A stretch of DNA of 64,000 bases from Arabidopsis thaliana (Eukaryota; Streptophyta; Magnoliopsida; Brassicales; Brassicaceae), in contig NC_003076.8 of the NCBI RefSeq assembly GCF_000001735.4, forward strand, positions 24,741,835 to 24,805,834. Reading direction: 5' to 3'. The notes under the pieces are model-generated. The model saw only the letters and a list, made by a program, of their open reading frames with translations. It made no database searches and was not told the origin of the DNA. The position numbers and the translations under genes are program-made. Shown piece after piece: positions 47,096 to 58,678 of the stretch; position 1 is the stretch's first letter, and each line of letters opens with the position of its first letter.

Positions 47096-47660
47096 TTTTT
47101 TTTTTTTTGTCATCAAAATCAAATGCACTATCACAGAATATGAGAGGATCCAAACCGGTACATAAATAGGAAAATAAAGGAGCATGCAATCGTGCCTGAC
47201 GCACCAATATTGAATTTGCTTGCAAATGACTGTTAGGAATCAAGTTGATAGAGAAAGAATCAAATAAACTCTCTTTGACAAGAAAAATAAACAAATAAAC
47301 TCTCTGAAAAAAAAAAAATCTTGCGTTTTGATTTTGTGACGAGTGTTGTTTTAAGATGAAATAACGTAATGGTGTTCGTCTTAAGTGTGGTCGTTTTCGA
47401 ACGAGTTTTAATTTCCTTCGTCTATTTCTTAGGTTGTGAATACATCATGCATGCCAGCAACTTAACCCTAACTTATCTGAAACACTATATATACAGTGTG
47501 CTTACTTTTATCACATTCAACAAAGACAAAACTCAATTTAAACTTTTTCTAAAACTTTAACCCCTGTACTATATAGGAACAACTCAATTTTTCACCAAAA
47601 ACAAACTCAACTTTGTTCACGATTCTCATTTTCTAACAACACGAAAAATAAATCGTTAAA

Positions 47661-50600
47661 TCATAAATCGATCACGATACCACGAACCCCTTGTCGTAGG
47701 CTTTTATGTCCTAATGCATTTGGTGATGGTGGACGTGTCACCGGAACATTCTGTGGTACCCGCATCTCTGATGAGTGTCCAGAGATGCACATCGACCCCG
47801 AGCCGTCTTGTTGCCAGTACACTTCCACCATTACTCCACTTGGATTCTCTGCGTTTTCTGTATCAGGGATCCCAACAAATCTTGCTCCCACAGGTATCTA
47901 GACATAAACCATATAACTCAATTTTTCTCAACTCTGCATAATATATATATATATATATATCTGCATGTGGATTTTGATATACCTCTAGTGAGATGCCTGA
48001 TGCTAACTCCAAAGTGACCATGTTTCCTTCAGCTGTTGCGCTTTCTAGTTCAGCCTGTCTTGCGATGTTGAGAAACACTTCTTCAAGAGTCGCTAGACCA
48101 AGTTGGATGTCCGAGATTCCAAATTCAGATTCTCTGTTTTGTAGCTCCTCAAAAAAACCCTGTTGGTCATTGAGACCACAGAGAAAGAATGATGAATATA
48201 TATCATAGATAGATAGATGAAGATCTATAGGATTTTGAGAGCCTTGTACCGTCAAAAGATTTTCTTTGTCGTGTGGGATAACAAAAGTCATGAAAGCTTT
48301 GTTTTCTTCTGTTGGCTCAACTTTCAGATGCTGCAAAAAAGGAACACTTAACTCTCTCTTTTTTTTTTTTTTGCTAGTATACTTTTGAGTGTATGTTACC
48401 TCTTTAAAAAATTTCTTCAATGGCTCGTGCGAAGCTCCAACACCGATGTTATTGTCATTTTTGTTTTCGATGAAGCTAACGGTAGCAACAAATCCCGTGC
48501 CAAAGCGAGATTTTAACCTGATTGAGGTTCCAATGCAGCGGAGCCTGCCTTTAGCCATGATCCCTATTCGATCACTTAAAATATCAGCTTCCTCCATAGA
48601 ATGCGTCGTTAGTATGATGGCACGACCTTTCTTTGACTCTTGTATAATGTCCCACACATGTCTCCTCGTGATAGGGTCCATGCCAGTAGTCTAGAATCCA
48701 TGTATAAACAACCATCTTAAAATTAATTGTTTTTATATATAGACACATATTTAAAGAAGAATGTAGCAAGTTGACATGCCGGTTCATCTAGGAAGACCAG
48801 CTTGGGATCGCCGATAAGTGCTACCGCAACACTGAGTCGACGTTTCATTCCACCACTGTAACTTCCTGCTCTAACTTTCGCCGCTCCTGTCAGTTTTACA
48901 TCCGCCAGTAACTTCTCAGCAGTCTATAACAGAAACGAAACTTGTAAGATAAGTTGCATGGATTGGAAAGTTCAATAAAATCATCAGACCTCTTTGCACT
49001 TTGAGATTTTTCAGTCGGCCTACCGATTTGATCGATGCTGGTGGCAACCCTTTGATGCTAGCAAAGAGGTGGAGGTGTTGTTCACTAGACAAAGCATCCC
49101 AAAGAATATCAAACTATAAAAAAAGAAAAACGTGTAAGAGATGATTGTATAAGAGACAATGCTAGAAACATTTATGAGATTGATACTTACCTGAGGACAT
49201 ACTCCTATCATTTTGCGAATGTTAGATATACCCACAGAACTTCTTATGGAGTCTCCATATATAAGAGCTGTTTAAGTCAATCACATGGATATTATTAGAA
49301 TGGTTAAAAATGCTTTGAGAACTTTTTGCTTCCTCTCTAAACAGATACTTACCATCACCACCAGTAACTGGATTTATGCCAGTCAAACAACTAATAGTAG
49401 TTGTTTTCCCCGCGCCATTAGGTCCAAGAAGACAAAACAACTGATCTTTGGCAATATTCATCCACAAACCCTGAAATTTTTTCAATGAATTAATAGTTGA
49501 ATAATAAATGTAACTGTTGTAACACAGGGTACATGATCAGCTAGGAAAAGCTTTGGCAAAAACCATTCATTACCGGAAAGATTTATCCATCGGAAGATAA
49601 TATACCTTTACAGCATGAAAAGGCGAAGTTTTGGTGCATTTGCAGCATCCAAGCTTTGTAGTTCCAGGATATGTCTTTGCAAGACCATGTATTTGAACTG
49701 CAATGTTAGGATCAGCTATTCCGTCCATTGCTTGTTGTTTAACTTCTGTCTCTTCTTCAAGCACATCTTTGTCATTTGGCGTATTATGCTCTACTAGTGG
49801 AACTGAACCAACACAGCTAAAAATGCTACCTTCTGTAAAATGTAATATTTATGTTAATTTTACTAATGTTTCCCAACACAAAGAATATTTGTTCTTAAAT
49901 AACCTTCCACTTTGTTGCCTCCTTTGCCAGTCCAATAACCAGGTGCTAAAAAGTAGAAGATCGGTTTTCTTACACCGGAGGCGTTGGGAATAATATTGTC
50001 AAAGTAGATAGCCAGAACAAACCAGAATAGGAATGTCCCAAGGAGCCACTGGTAGATAATGTTCTACCAAAATTTAAAATACTTGTTAGAGAATGCTATT
50101 AGACAACGTAACTAGTAAAATTTATTTTGAATGTCTGCATACAATAGAAATTACGCAAGTCGCTTGGCCCCCTTCACATACGGCTCTATTACTCCAACTG
50201 ATTCCAGAGCTTTTGGGAGTTGAGGTTGCATCAAGAAGAAGCTTAAGTCCCGCAGAAAAAGTGTTGGGTGGAAAAAGAGACCACATCACCCGGCGAGAAA
50301 CTGCATATGAGCTGGAATAAGGGAATCCAGTAGCTGATACAAACTGCAATTAGAATTGTAACCAAGTAAGATATTAAAGATTTTGATCAAGAACCAGTTT
50401 ATTAATTACTATTTTTAGCTAGACAAGTTATCATACCTGTGTTATAAAACCAATCAAAAACACAAGGAAACCGACAGTTGTTGCCGAAGATGATTTGCTA
50501 ATGATAGATGATAGCGCAAATGCTAGGCCAATCTAGCAACACAAGTAAATTGATAACTTAAAAACTAGGGATAATACATTAAAAAAAAAAACTAATTAGA

Positions 50601-51653
50601 AAAAATGAAGGATTTTTACCATATTAAACTGAAAAAGCAAGAAAAGTAGGAAGACAAGAACAAAACTGTTCTTCAAGAAAAAATCAAAGCGGAATATCAT
50701 TCCAAAGAGGACCAAGAAAAGTGAGGAGACAAGGGTAAGGATTCCTTCCCAGGTTAGCCATGACAACCAATATGCAGAATCATAAACACCCATCATTGTC
50801 ATTGCCTGCCGAAGTTTTAGCTCTTTCTCGGTGACCAGGGCACCGAGTTGGAGAACAAAACCAAACATGGAGAAAGCAAGAAAGAACACTGGTCCCATGA
50901 CTGAGAGTGCAGAGGTAGTTTCAGTTATAATAGCTGGTCTTGCAAATTCCTTAAATCCCAAACCCCAACCAAAATTTGGATCTCCAAGTAAAGACCTTGC
51001 GATTTCACGCTCTGCAGCGACTTGAAGAGGAACAAGGAACTTAAACGTAGGATCTTCAGTCTGACCACGTTTACTCTCCGATGAAGAATTTGTTTGAACA
51101 CCATAGCTGATTACTGAAGCATTCCTTTCCACAAAATGCAAAGCTCCTGGAACTTGCAAGGGATGTGACAGAAGCCATGTATCTACCTCATCAGGCTCCT
51201 TGAACGACTGAACCTGAACAACATCGAATCCAACACATTAAATAACCGTAGAAACTTAACCAAGGGAAACCAATGAAGTAATACCTTGTTGGTTGGAATT
51301 GGTCTCCCTGGATTGTTAGCCATAATTGCAGAGACGATATCAGTAACGCGGCGACTATTGTTCCCACTCCACACAAAGTCATAGCAAGGAAGCTTCACAA
51401 AGAACTTGTCCTCACAAGGAAGAATCGGTGGGGATACCAATAGTGTAGGATCAGTGATATTCTTGTACGCACTCGAGGATGCGTCGCTTGCTTTCATGGC
51501 TTCCTCTATACAAAAGATGAGAAGGATGAAGAAGAATGAAGAGAAGATTTGAAGACACGTGGCTCTCTTGTTCCGCCATGAAAGCAATAGATTCTTCCCG
51601 AACAACGCCGTGAACTGCTGGTAGAGAAGCGGCAAGCCTTCTTGCAAAATCAT
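47661..51653 (-). CDS. ABCA11: ABCA-subfamily half-size transporter, ABCA11 (At5g61690)
   Basis: Exons, complement: 47661-47897, 47983-48159, 48250-48330, 48400-48690, 48780-48923, 49024-49113, 49191-49267, 49353-49470, 49606-49832, 49904-50063, 50143-50343, 50437-50532, 50620-51213, 51285-51653; about 953 aa. The layout is one membrane domain then one nucleotide-binding domain, as in plant ATH proteins. An N-terminal span ([17 protein letters not shown]) precedes a lumenal loop, then a cluster of spans in exons 2-5. The NBD has [14 protein letters not shown] (Walker A), [10 protein letters not shown] (signature), LVFLDEPTTGMDP (Walker B) and THSMEEAD (H loop). ABCA proteins move lipids; close relative ABCA9 delivers fatty acids to the ER. 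The intron after exon 48780-48923 starts with GC. The exact start is the least certain point. Confidence 0.92.
47937..47960. repeat. (AT)n microsatellite in the last ABCA11 intron
   Basis: About 24 bases of alternating A and T inside the intron between the last two ABCA11 exons. ABCA9 lacks it at the matching place. Confidence 0.85.
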
Positions 51654-52029
51654 TATCAAGTTTTTTAAAAAAAAATCTTTCTTTTTCGAAGTAAATTGTT
51701 TGTCTTAGAAAAAAAAAAAGCAAAATTTTAATCTATAAAGTTCCCACACACCCCACAAAAAAAGGATTGACCAATATTAATTAGAAAGAAAATAAAAACT
51801 ATCCAGCTTTTGTCCAATTTTTTCGATTGACTACATTTCATCCCCATCTTGAAAAATGTGTAAAATTGAGACCTCGCATATTTTTCGCATTTAATTGGAG
51901 ACCACATATATATATTTGGCACTTAAAACAAGCGCAAGTTTAAAGGAAGAAACGATTACTTAAATTGGCAAGGGAAAAAAAAAAGAGACGACAAAGTGCG
52001 ACTACCTAAGCTTCTTTCTTTCTTCATCA
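51654..52029. promoter_or_regulatory. Bidirectional promoter of ABCA11 and ABCA12
   Basis: Only 376 bases separate the two divergent start codons, so the two transporters share their promoter DNA and may be co-expressed. It is AT-rich with A and T tracts and no clear TATA box in either direction. Confidence 0.55.
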
Positions 52030-55000
52030 ATGGTGAATCCTAGCCCAGCAAGTTTTTGGACGCAAGCCAATGCGTTACTTAGGAAGAACTTAACCTACCA
52101 GGTATGTTTTCATATTGCCGTTTCCGGCAAGTTACTTAGAATATTTTTTTTTATAACGATCTAATTGCCTGAACCCTGAAATGGCAGAGGAAACACATAT
52201 GGACGAATGTTCGACTCATCCTGGTTCCACTCTTCCTCTGTTTAATTCTGCTGGCGATTCAACAAGTGCTTGATGCCTTGATGAAGGGTGTCTCTGATAT
52301 GTCTAATTGTGGAGGCAACGTTACTTTGCCTGGTGGTATCTGTCCCATCCCAAACCCTCCATCGTTGCCTCCGATGTTGCAGATTCCACAACATGAACTC
52401 CGTTCCGTTAAGACCGATTTCTTTTCCTACAAAGATCTCCCTGACAAGTTATGCAGAGAAACAGGTTCTTGTCCCGTAACGATACTTTTCACTGGTGATA
52501 AACTGCCCCTTGGAAAAGCTTTATCCGCAAATATCTTCAGCACTTCTTTTGTGGTTAATTCCTCCGACCTCTTGCCTACTTTAGCCAATAACGTTTTGGT
52601 ATCTCTCTCCATCTATCTCTGAGTGCAGTTGCATTGCATGATTCTCTTATCTCTCAACCACTTCTTTTACTCGAGCGAGAGATGATATGACTTTCAGGGT
52701 TCAACAGAAGCAGCGGGGGAAGACAATTATGAAGATCCGGGGATTGCCTCAGATCTTCCTATTTACAGTATCCAACCTTCGTGCAGTGCAAACTCTACAT
52801 GGCCACTCTCGCTCGGACAAATTCAGACAGGTAATTTTTTTATTGTTTTTTGTGAATCACTAAGTGGTTCTTTAGTGATTCTGGGCATATCCTCTGAGAC
52901 ATGTTTTGACATGGATCTAGACGTAAGAAATGCGTTTTTTTTTTTTTGTTGTTTTTATAAATCATTTTGATGATCGTTTGTGTCTATATTATTAATTATC
53001 TCAGCCGTGAAGTGTGTTCAAGGGTTGTGTCTCTGGAGAAATAACTCTGTAGAGGTCAATGATGAGCTTTTCAAGGGTAGTTGGAGGGGAAATCCTGCGG
53101 GGATGCCAAATGAGATCGTTGCAGGTTTGTTAAAATCTTCCATTAGTTTATATATCCTTGGTGGTTACGTTATTATGCCATTTATATTATGTCTGCCTTT
53201 TTCGTTTCGTTAGCATATGATCTCATGAGCACGGATAGGAAAAATTTCAATGTGACCATATGGTATAACTCAACCTACAATGATGAGTTTGCAACTGGTC
53301 AGGCTTTAAAGCTGGTCCGAGTTCCCCGCTCTATTAATCTGGTAACAAATATATATGGTGATCATGTACTCTCAGACATGGTTGCATTTCGCCTTCGATT
53401 TCATATTTATCTCGTGCTGCAGATATCAAATGCTTATCTTAAGTTTCTAAAAGGCCCTGGGACAAGGATATTATTTGAGTTTCTCAAAGAAGTTCCTAAA
53501 GAAGAAACTAAAATGAATCAAGACATTGCGTCCTTGCTTGGGCCACTTTTCTTCACTTGGGTTGTTCTTCTTTTGTTCCCCGTAAGTTCTCTTACACGCT
53601 AGTTAATTTGCATCCCCATTATATTGTACGTTTAATAAATAAGAAATCTTGCATGCAAATGCAGGTAATCTTGACATCATTGGTGTATGAGAAACAAGAA
53701 CGTCTAAGAATTATAATGAAAATGCACGGGCTAGGCGATGGTCCATATTGGATGATTTCCTATGCCTATTTTCTCACCATATCTATGTTGTATGTTATTT
53801 CTTTGGTGGGCTTCGGGTCTGCTATAGGACTCAAGTATTTCCGGCGCAATGACTACAGCATCCAGTTTGTTTTCTATTTCATCTACTCAAATCTACAAAT
53901 CTCCCTCGCTTTTCTAGTCTCTTCGATATTCTCAAAGGTTAAGACTGTAACAGGTATACCACATTTCCTGAATATTCCACTGCTCAAGAACATGTCAGAG
54001 TTGAAATTTGAATGGATTTCTCTGTTTTATGGCTTAATTAATATTGTAGTCATTGCTTACATACTGGTGTACGGAACCGGGCTCTTGGGTAGCTTTCTTT
54101 TCCAAAAAATGATTGAAACTCAGTCATTCCCCGGTAATTTAGTCAACAACTTGACAAACAAACAAAAATCAAAGATGCTCATGTTTATTTACTATACAAT
54201 GTATGTACGTTTGCAGAAGAATGGATTCTTGCCATGGAGTTGTATCCCGGCTTTTCTCTATACCGCGGGTTGTATGAGTTCTCGCAATATGCATCCCGAG
54301 GAAACGGGATGAAGTGGCAAGATCTCAGTGATAGCGGAATGGGTGAAGTTTTCTGTATCATGTCAGTAGAGTGGTTTCTTGCTCTCATAGTAGCCTACTA
54401 TATCGATCAGGTTTTCACATCCGGAAAGCATCCTTTCTTTTTCTTGGTGAACCTTTTCAAAAGTCCTTCTTCCCTACCAAGGAGGCCTACTGTGCAAAGG
54501 TTGGATTCTAAAAGAGTATTCATAGATATGGACAAACATGATGTCACTCAAGAGGTATGGGAGAAGTCAAGTTTTTTCTTTGCCATTCCATTTTTCCATA
54601 TTTCAAAGCCCTCATGATAACAAAGAAAATAATAATCAGAGGGAATCAGTTCAAAAATTGAGGAATGAAGGTAGCACAGGGCATGCCATCTTGTGTGACA
54701 ACTTGAAAAAGGTTTATCCAGGTAGAGATGGTAACCCGCCAAAAATGGCCGTAAGAGGGTTGTATCTCAGTGTGTCTTCAGGAGAATGCTTCGGCATGCT
54801 TGGACCTAATGGTGCCGGCAAAACTTCCTTCATCAGTATGGTCAGTTTTGCAAACAAATGTTGTTTTCAGAGTGTCAAATTTAGTAATCTACTGCTGTGT
54901 TTTCTTTGCTGCACTAGATGACAGGACTCCTCAAACCGTCATCTGGAACAGCTTTGGTTCAGGGTTTGGACATATGCAAGGATATGAACAAAGTATACAC

Positions 55001-56110
55001 GAGCATGGGCGTATGCCCGCAGCACGAGTAAATCCTCTAAATGATTTTTGAATTTTTTTACTACCAAGCAAATAATGAACAACTTTTTGAAAAAATGTTA
55101 TTCTCTTGGTTTCAGCTTGCTTTGGGAGACGCTAACAGGAAGGGAACATCTTCTCTTTTACGGTCGACTTAAAAATATCAAGGGCTCTGATCTTACACAA
55201 GTATATATGTTTACCACCTGGCTAATTTTTATTTTATTTTATATGTGTTGTTATTCTTGAAGACAATAACAAGAATATATATATATATATATATATATGA
55301 TCATTTCAAGGCTGTTGAAGAATCTCTCAAAAGTGTCAGCCTTTACGATGGAGGAGTTGGCGACAAACCTGCTGGTAATTATAGTGGAGGTATGAAAAGG
55401 AGGCTTAGCGTGGCCATATCGCTTATCGGGAACCCCAAGGTACATACATTCTTGTTAGTCGAGTGATTTTGTCTAGCAATAGCTCATGATAATTATTAAC
55501 AAACTCAAGGTCTCTCTAAAATAGGTGGTTTATTTAGATGAGCCAAGCACAGGACTTGATCCAGCCTCGAGAAAGAATTTATGGAATGTGATCAAGCGTG
55601 CAAAACAAAACACAGCAATAATTCTCACAAGTATACATATATTAGTTTCTCCACTTACGGAATGTGATTGAGTATGCCTCCTAAATTATACTTAATATTA
55701 ACGTTAAGACAAGATTTTCAGCTCATTCCATGGAAGAAGCCGAATTTCTATGCGACAGATTAGGAATTTTTGTCGACGGAGGCTTGCAATGCATAGGAAA
55801 CTCCAAGGAACTGAAGAGCAGGTACGGTGGATCATATGTCTTCACAATGACAACATCTTCAAAACATGAGGAAGAGGTAGAGAGATTGGTTGAATCTGTC
55901 TCTCCCAACGCCAAGAAGATATATCACCTTGCTGGTACTCAGAAATTTGAGCTCCCAAAGCAAGAGGTTCGAATTGCTGAGGTGTTTCGCGCTGTTGAAA
56001 AGGCCAAAGCCAACTTCACAGTCTTTGCATGGGGGCTCGCCGACACAACGCTCGAAGATGTCTTTATCAAAGTCGCTAGAACTGCTCAAGCCTTCATTTC
56101 TTTGTCTTAA
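52030..56110 (+). CDS. ABCA12: ABCA-subfamily half-size transporter, ABCA12 (At5g61700)
   Basis: Fifteen exons: 52030-52101, 52188-52598, 52698-52830, 53005-53124, 53214-53341, 53423-53581, 53665-53953, 54050-54133, 54217-54554, 54640-54840, 54918-55027, 55116-55200, 55311-55439, 55525-55630, 55722-56110; 917 aa. An N-terminal span (ILVPLFLCLILLAIQQV) and a large lumenal loop with paired cysteines precede the membrane cluster (exons 6-9). The NBD has [36 protein letters not shown] and THSMEEAE. It lacks the long C-terminal GARFVGIP tail of ABCA11 and ABCA9, so it is a separate branch despite adjacency. A lipid or fatty-acid export role is inferred from the family. Splice junctions are all GT-AG. 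Confidence 0.93.
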
Positions 56111-56208
56111 AAGCTATTTTTTACAGTTATAGGGTTCTCTTTCTTGGGTCAAAATTCTATGTCTTGAAACACACGCAAACTTACCACCATCTTGAGTCTC
56201 CTTGTGAT

Positions 56209-56366
56209 TGCTGCTATGAGAATCAAAGAAGCTTCTGAGATCCCAGAACCATATGTGTTATTACTTTGGAGAATGGGGAAACAGATGATAAAAGCTTAAA
56301 GAAGAAAAAGATAAGGTTTGCGACATTTGCCACTGGGATTGTTCACGGCCTGCAACCGGATGCTAT
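56209..56366 (+). pseudogene. Fragment resembling plastid high-affinity nickel-transport family protein
   Basis: Two reading frames carry pieces in order: MRIKEASEIPEP from 56216, then KKKKIRFATFATGIVHGL through QPDA up to about 56363. FATFATGIVHGLQPDA matches a conserved segment I recall from the Arabidopsis HupE/NicO-like proteins (At2g16800, At4g35080). The change of frame between the pieces and the lack of the following membrane spans show a broken, partial copy. It may lie in the ABCA12 3' UTR. Confidence 0.55.
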
Positions 56367-57264
56367 ATCTGATGATGGTACAAATTTTGTCACCTAAAGA
56401 CGTTACTAGGAATTCTGTTCTTGTTGCTGCTTTTATTCATTAATTATTGCTTCATGTAAATCTTGTCGTTGCAAGATCTTTGTTCTTGTATGTTGGACAA
56501 TGCCAATGTGCTACTATCGCTGAGTGAATTATACAAGGACACAGTACACTGATTATGAAGATTCTTAGAGACAATCTTACTTTGTGGATCATTCGTAAGC
56601 ATCAACACAATATACATTGATCATTAATTGTTCACTAAGTTGTGTAATTGACATGATTATAACTCTTTGGTCAATAGGACGAAGCAGGAGATGAGATCAA
56701 GGAGGCAGAAGCAAATTAGGTCTTGTGCAAGTGTCATTCTTGTTTCACTGTCTTGTCGGAACCAAAGCATAGTTAATTCACAAATTCTAGTACTCTCTTG
56801 ATTCAATGTATTGTAGCGAGTAAAAGCAAACATGTGCAAGCAAGAGTTGTTTCTTTTGGTGAATATGTATTGGCTTTGAACTTATAAGGAAATGGAGCAG
56901 CATAACAAATCCATTGATTCCTTCCTTGTTGTGGATTTGCTGTATATCTCCAGAATTGCTGATTTGATTGAATACCGTACGTGATGTTATCTGTTCCGGT
57001 GATTAACCGAATATGAGATTTACTTGTGGATTCGAGACTGATTATCTGCTGCTTTCAATCTCATTTAGTCTGTTAATTCGACTGCTTTTAGTTTGATACA
57101 TACTTGTGTGATGAGATGACTGATATGAATCGGACGGATCACAAACTTGTCCGTGAGAACTAGTACAATTAATGTCGGTCGACTGGTGCACGGGTTTCTG
57201 GTTAAGATTATGGGCTGGTTTAATATAAATGGGCCTATTTATTTAGCCCGAAAAAAGAGTGCTC

Positions 57265-57700
57265 CTCCGTATAAAAATCTAATGCATACTAGAGACTAGA
57301 GAGAGACAAGTCCCCGTTTCTTCTTCACCGATTTTTAATGGGTTCTTGGTCTTTTTTAGTGTTTTGAAACCTGAAACTAATCCAAAACTTTTCGACATTG
57401 TTGTGGAATACGTCACAGATTTGGTATTTGGAAAGATTCATGTTTAACATTACAAACTGAGAGAAATAGCTAGCTAACAAGTGATGTTTTAATATATGGC
57501 AGACACATAAGGCTCAAGAAAGCGAGGAAGACTTGTAGTTGATGATTTCTTGTATCATATCCGCAAGGTAAACTACACTATCGAAGATTGATTGATTGAT
57601 TGATTGATTGAGACGGATTATGGTTTTGTATTCCGTTTATGACACTTTGGCGTCTCTGATTTATGCAGGATATATTTGCCAAAACTAGTGAACCGGTGTA
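57265..57700 (+). pseudogene. TAF13-like pseudogene retaining promoter and introns
   Basis: Three exon pieces with intact splice sites: 57394-57423 encodes DIVVEYVTDL; 57503-57567 starts THKAQE and, in a shifted frame, reads KRGRLVVDDFLYHIRK; 57669 onward continues the KD junction then ends at a stop. TFIID subunit TAF13 has this same order (histone-fold helices, EDIVVEYVTDLTHKAQ, then KRGRL-VDDFLYLIRKD). The early frame break and missing 5' coding part make it non-functional as TAF13. Upstream lie TGGGCC words and a TATA box (GTATAAAAATC near 57269), so it may still be transcribed. Because introns persist, it is a DNA-level copy, not a retrocopy. Confidence 0.75.
57586..57611. repeat. (GATT)6 microsatellite
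   Basis: Six GATT units in the second intron of the TAF13-like relic. Confidence 0.95.
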
Positions 57701-58210
57701 GACAACGCCACTCTAAGGAACATGTTGATTGACCTTTATTTATTTTCAAGACTGTACGTAAGATACTTGATAGATATTTCTTAATTCACTAAACTTGCCA
57801 AATTGAGGAATAACTAAGTAAAAATTGAGATTCTATAAAATAGACTTTTGGATCCATTTACAACTAGACAAATTTTGTTTTCTTAGATGAAATGAATTAT
57901 ATAAAATTAGTCTACTTTAGGCTGTCTCAATTTCTTTTCTTGATTCTCAATTTTTCTCATCCTCCGATAAAAAGATCCTAACTTCCTTTAATCCCTAAAC
58001 AATTTAATCTTATTATTTAACTCCCAATATTTCAAAAACTATCGTTTACAAAAATAGCGGAATCTTTTCTTCAAGAAAACAAAAATCTCCCTCCAGGGAG
58101 AAGATTTTTTGTTTTTCCTTAAAACTTTAAGTCATCTTTCTGATGGAGACAAGAAATCAGAATGGTGATCAATTAGAGATAGAGCAAATTAAATAAACAA
58201 GACGACTACC

Positions 58211-58678
58211 ATGATGAAGAAGAAGAAAAAGTCATCACGTGGGATGCACATGTTCTCCGTCGTCATGTTCATGCTCCGTCGTCGCCGGACCTCCAACACC
58301 AGGTTCTGGCGGCGTGTTGTTGAGTCCGTACGTAAAGTCCGTTCCGAAATTACGATAATGCCAGTGACGGAGATGGGAGGAGACGATGGTGATAATGAAG
58401 TTGATGATCGTTTATCGGAGACTATGGAGGTTTTCACGGCGCCTTCCTCTTCATCATCATCAGGAATCTCGGGATATGGATCAGCCATGTCCTTACGTGA
58501 TTTGGACTATCCTTATGATGATGATATTGATGAATGTTATAGTGATGTCCAAGGAGGAGATGATATGATTGATGAGAAAGCTGAGGAATTCATCGTCAGA
58601 TTCTATGCGCAAATGAAGATGCAAAATCAGGTTTACACTGATCGTTGCAAAGCCAAAGGGATACTGATGAATTTTTAA
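58211..58678 (+). CDS. DUF761 protein (At5g61710 type)
   Basis: Intronless, 155 aa from the first ATG; a second in-frame ATG follows directly and a third lies in RGMHMF. A very basic N-terminus (KKKKKSS, then MLRRRRTSNTRFWRR) is followed by an acidic, Ser-rich middle. The C-terminal motif IDEKAEEFIVRFYAQMKMQ is the DUF761 signature shared with cotton-fibre-expressed proteins. Biochemical function is unknown; related proteins affect growth and are often cytoplasmic or nuclear. Confidence 0.85.
   Translation: MMKKKKKSSRGMHMFSVVMFMLRRRRTSNTRFWRRVVESVRKVRSEITIMPVTEMGGDDGDNEVDDRLSETMEVFTAPSSSSSSGISGYGSAMSLRDLDYPYDDDIDECYSDVQGGDDMIDEKAEEFIVRFYAQMKMQNQVYTDRCKAKGILMNF

Larger units (their letters stand above)
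46182..47660. other. Spacer between pectinesterase and ABCA11
   Basis: Contains the pectinesterase promoter (TATATATAT at 46254-46262), a large inverted repeat at 46609-46803, and a minus-strand coding-like fragment at 46960-47095 next to a long poly(T). The rest is AT-rich. Confidence 0.4.
56111..58210. other. Spacer downstream of ABCA12 with host-gene relics
   Basis: Contains a nickel-transporter-like fragment (56209-56366), a TAF13-like broken gene with introns (57265-57700) and a GATT microsatellite (57586-57611). The rest is non-coding. The right end is the DUF761 gene promoter. Confidence 0.5.

Noticed and set aside
57101-57115. C/D-box snoRNA-like words (GTGATGA then CTGA)
   Set aside because: The boxes are too close together and lack terminal pairing stems.
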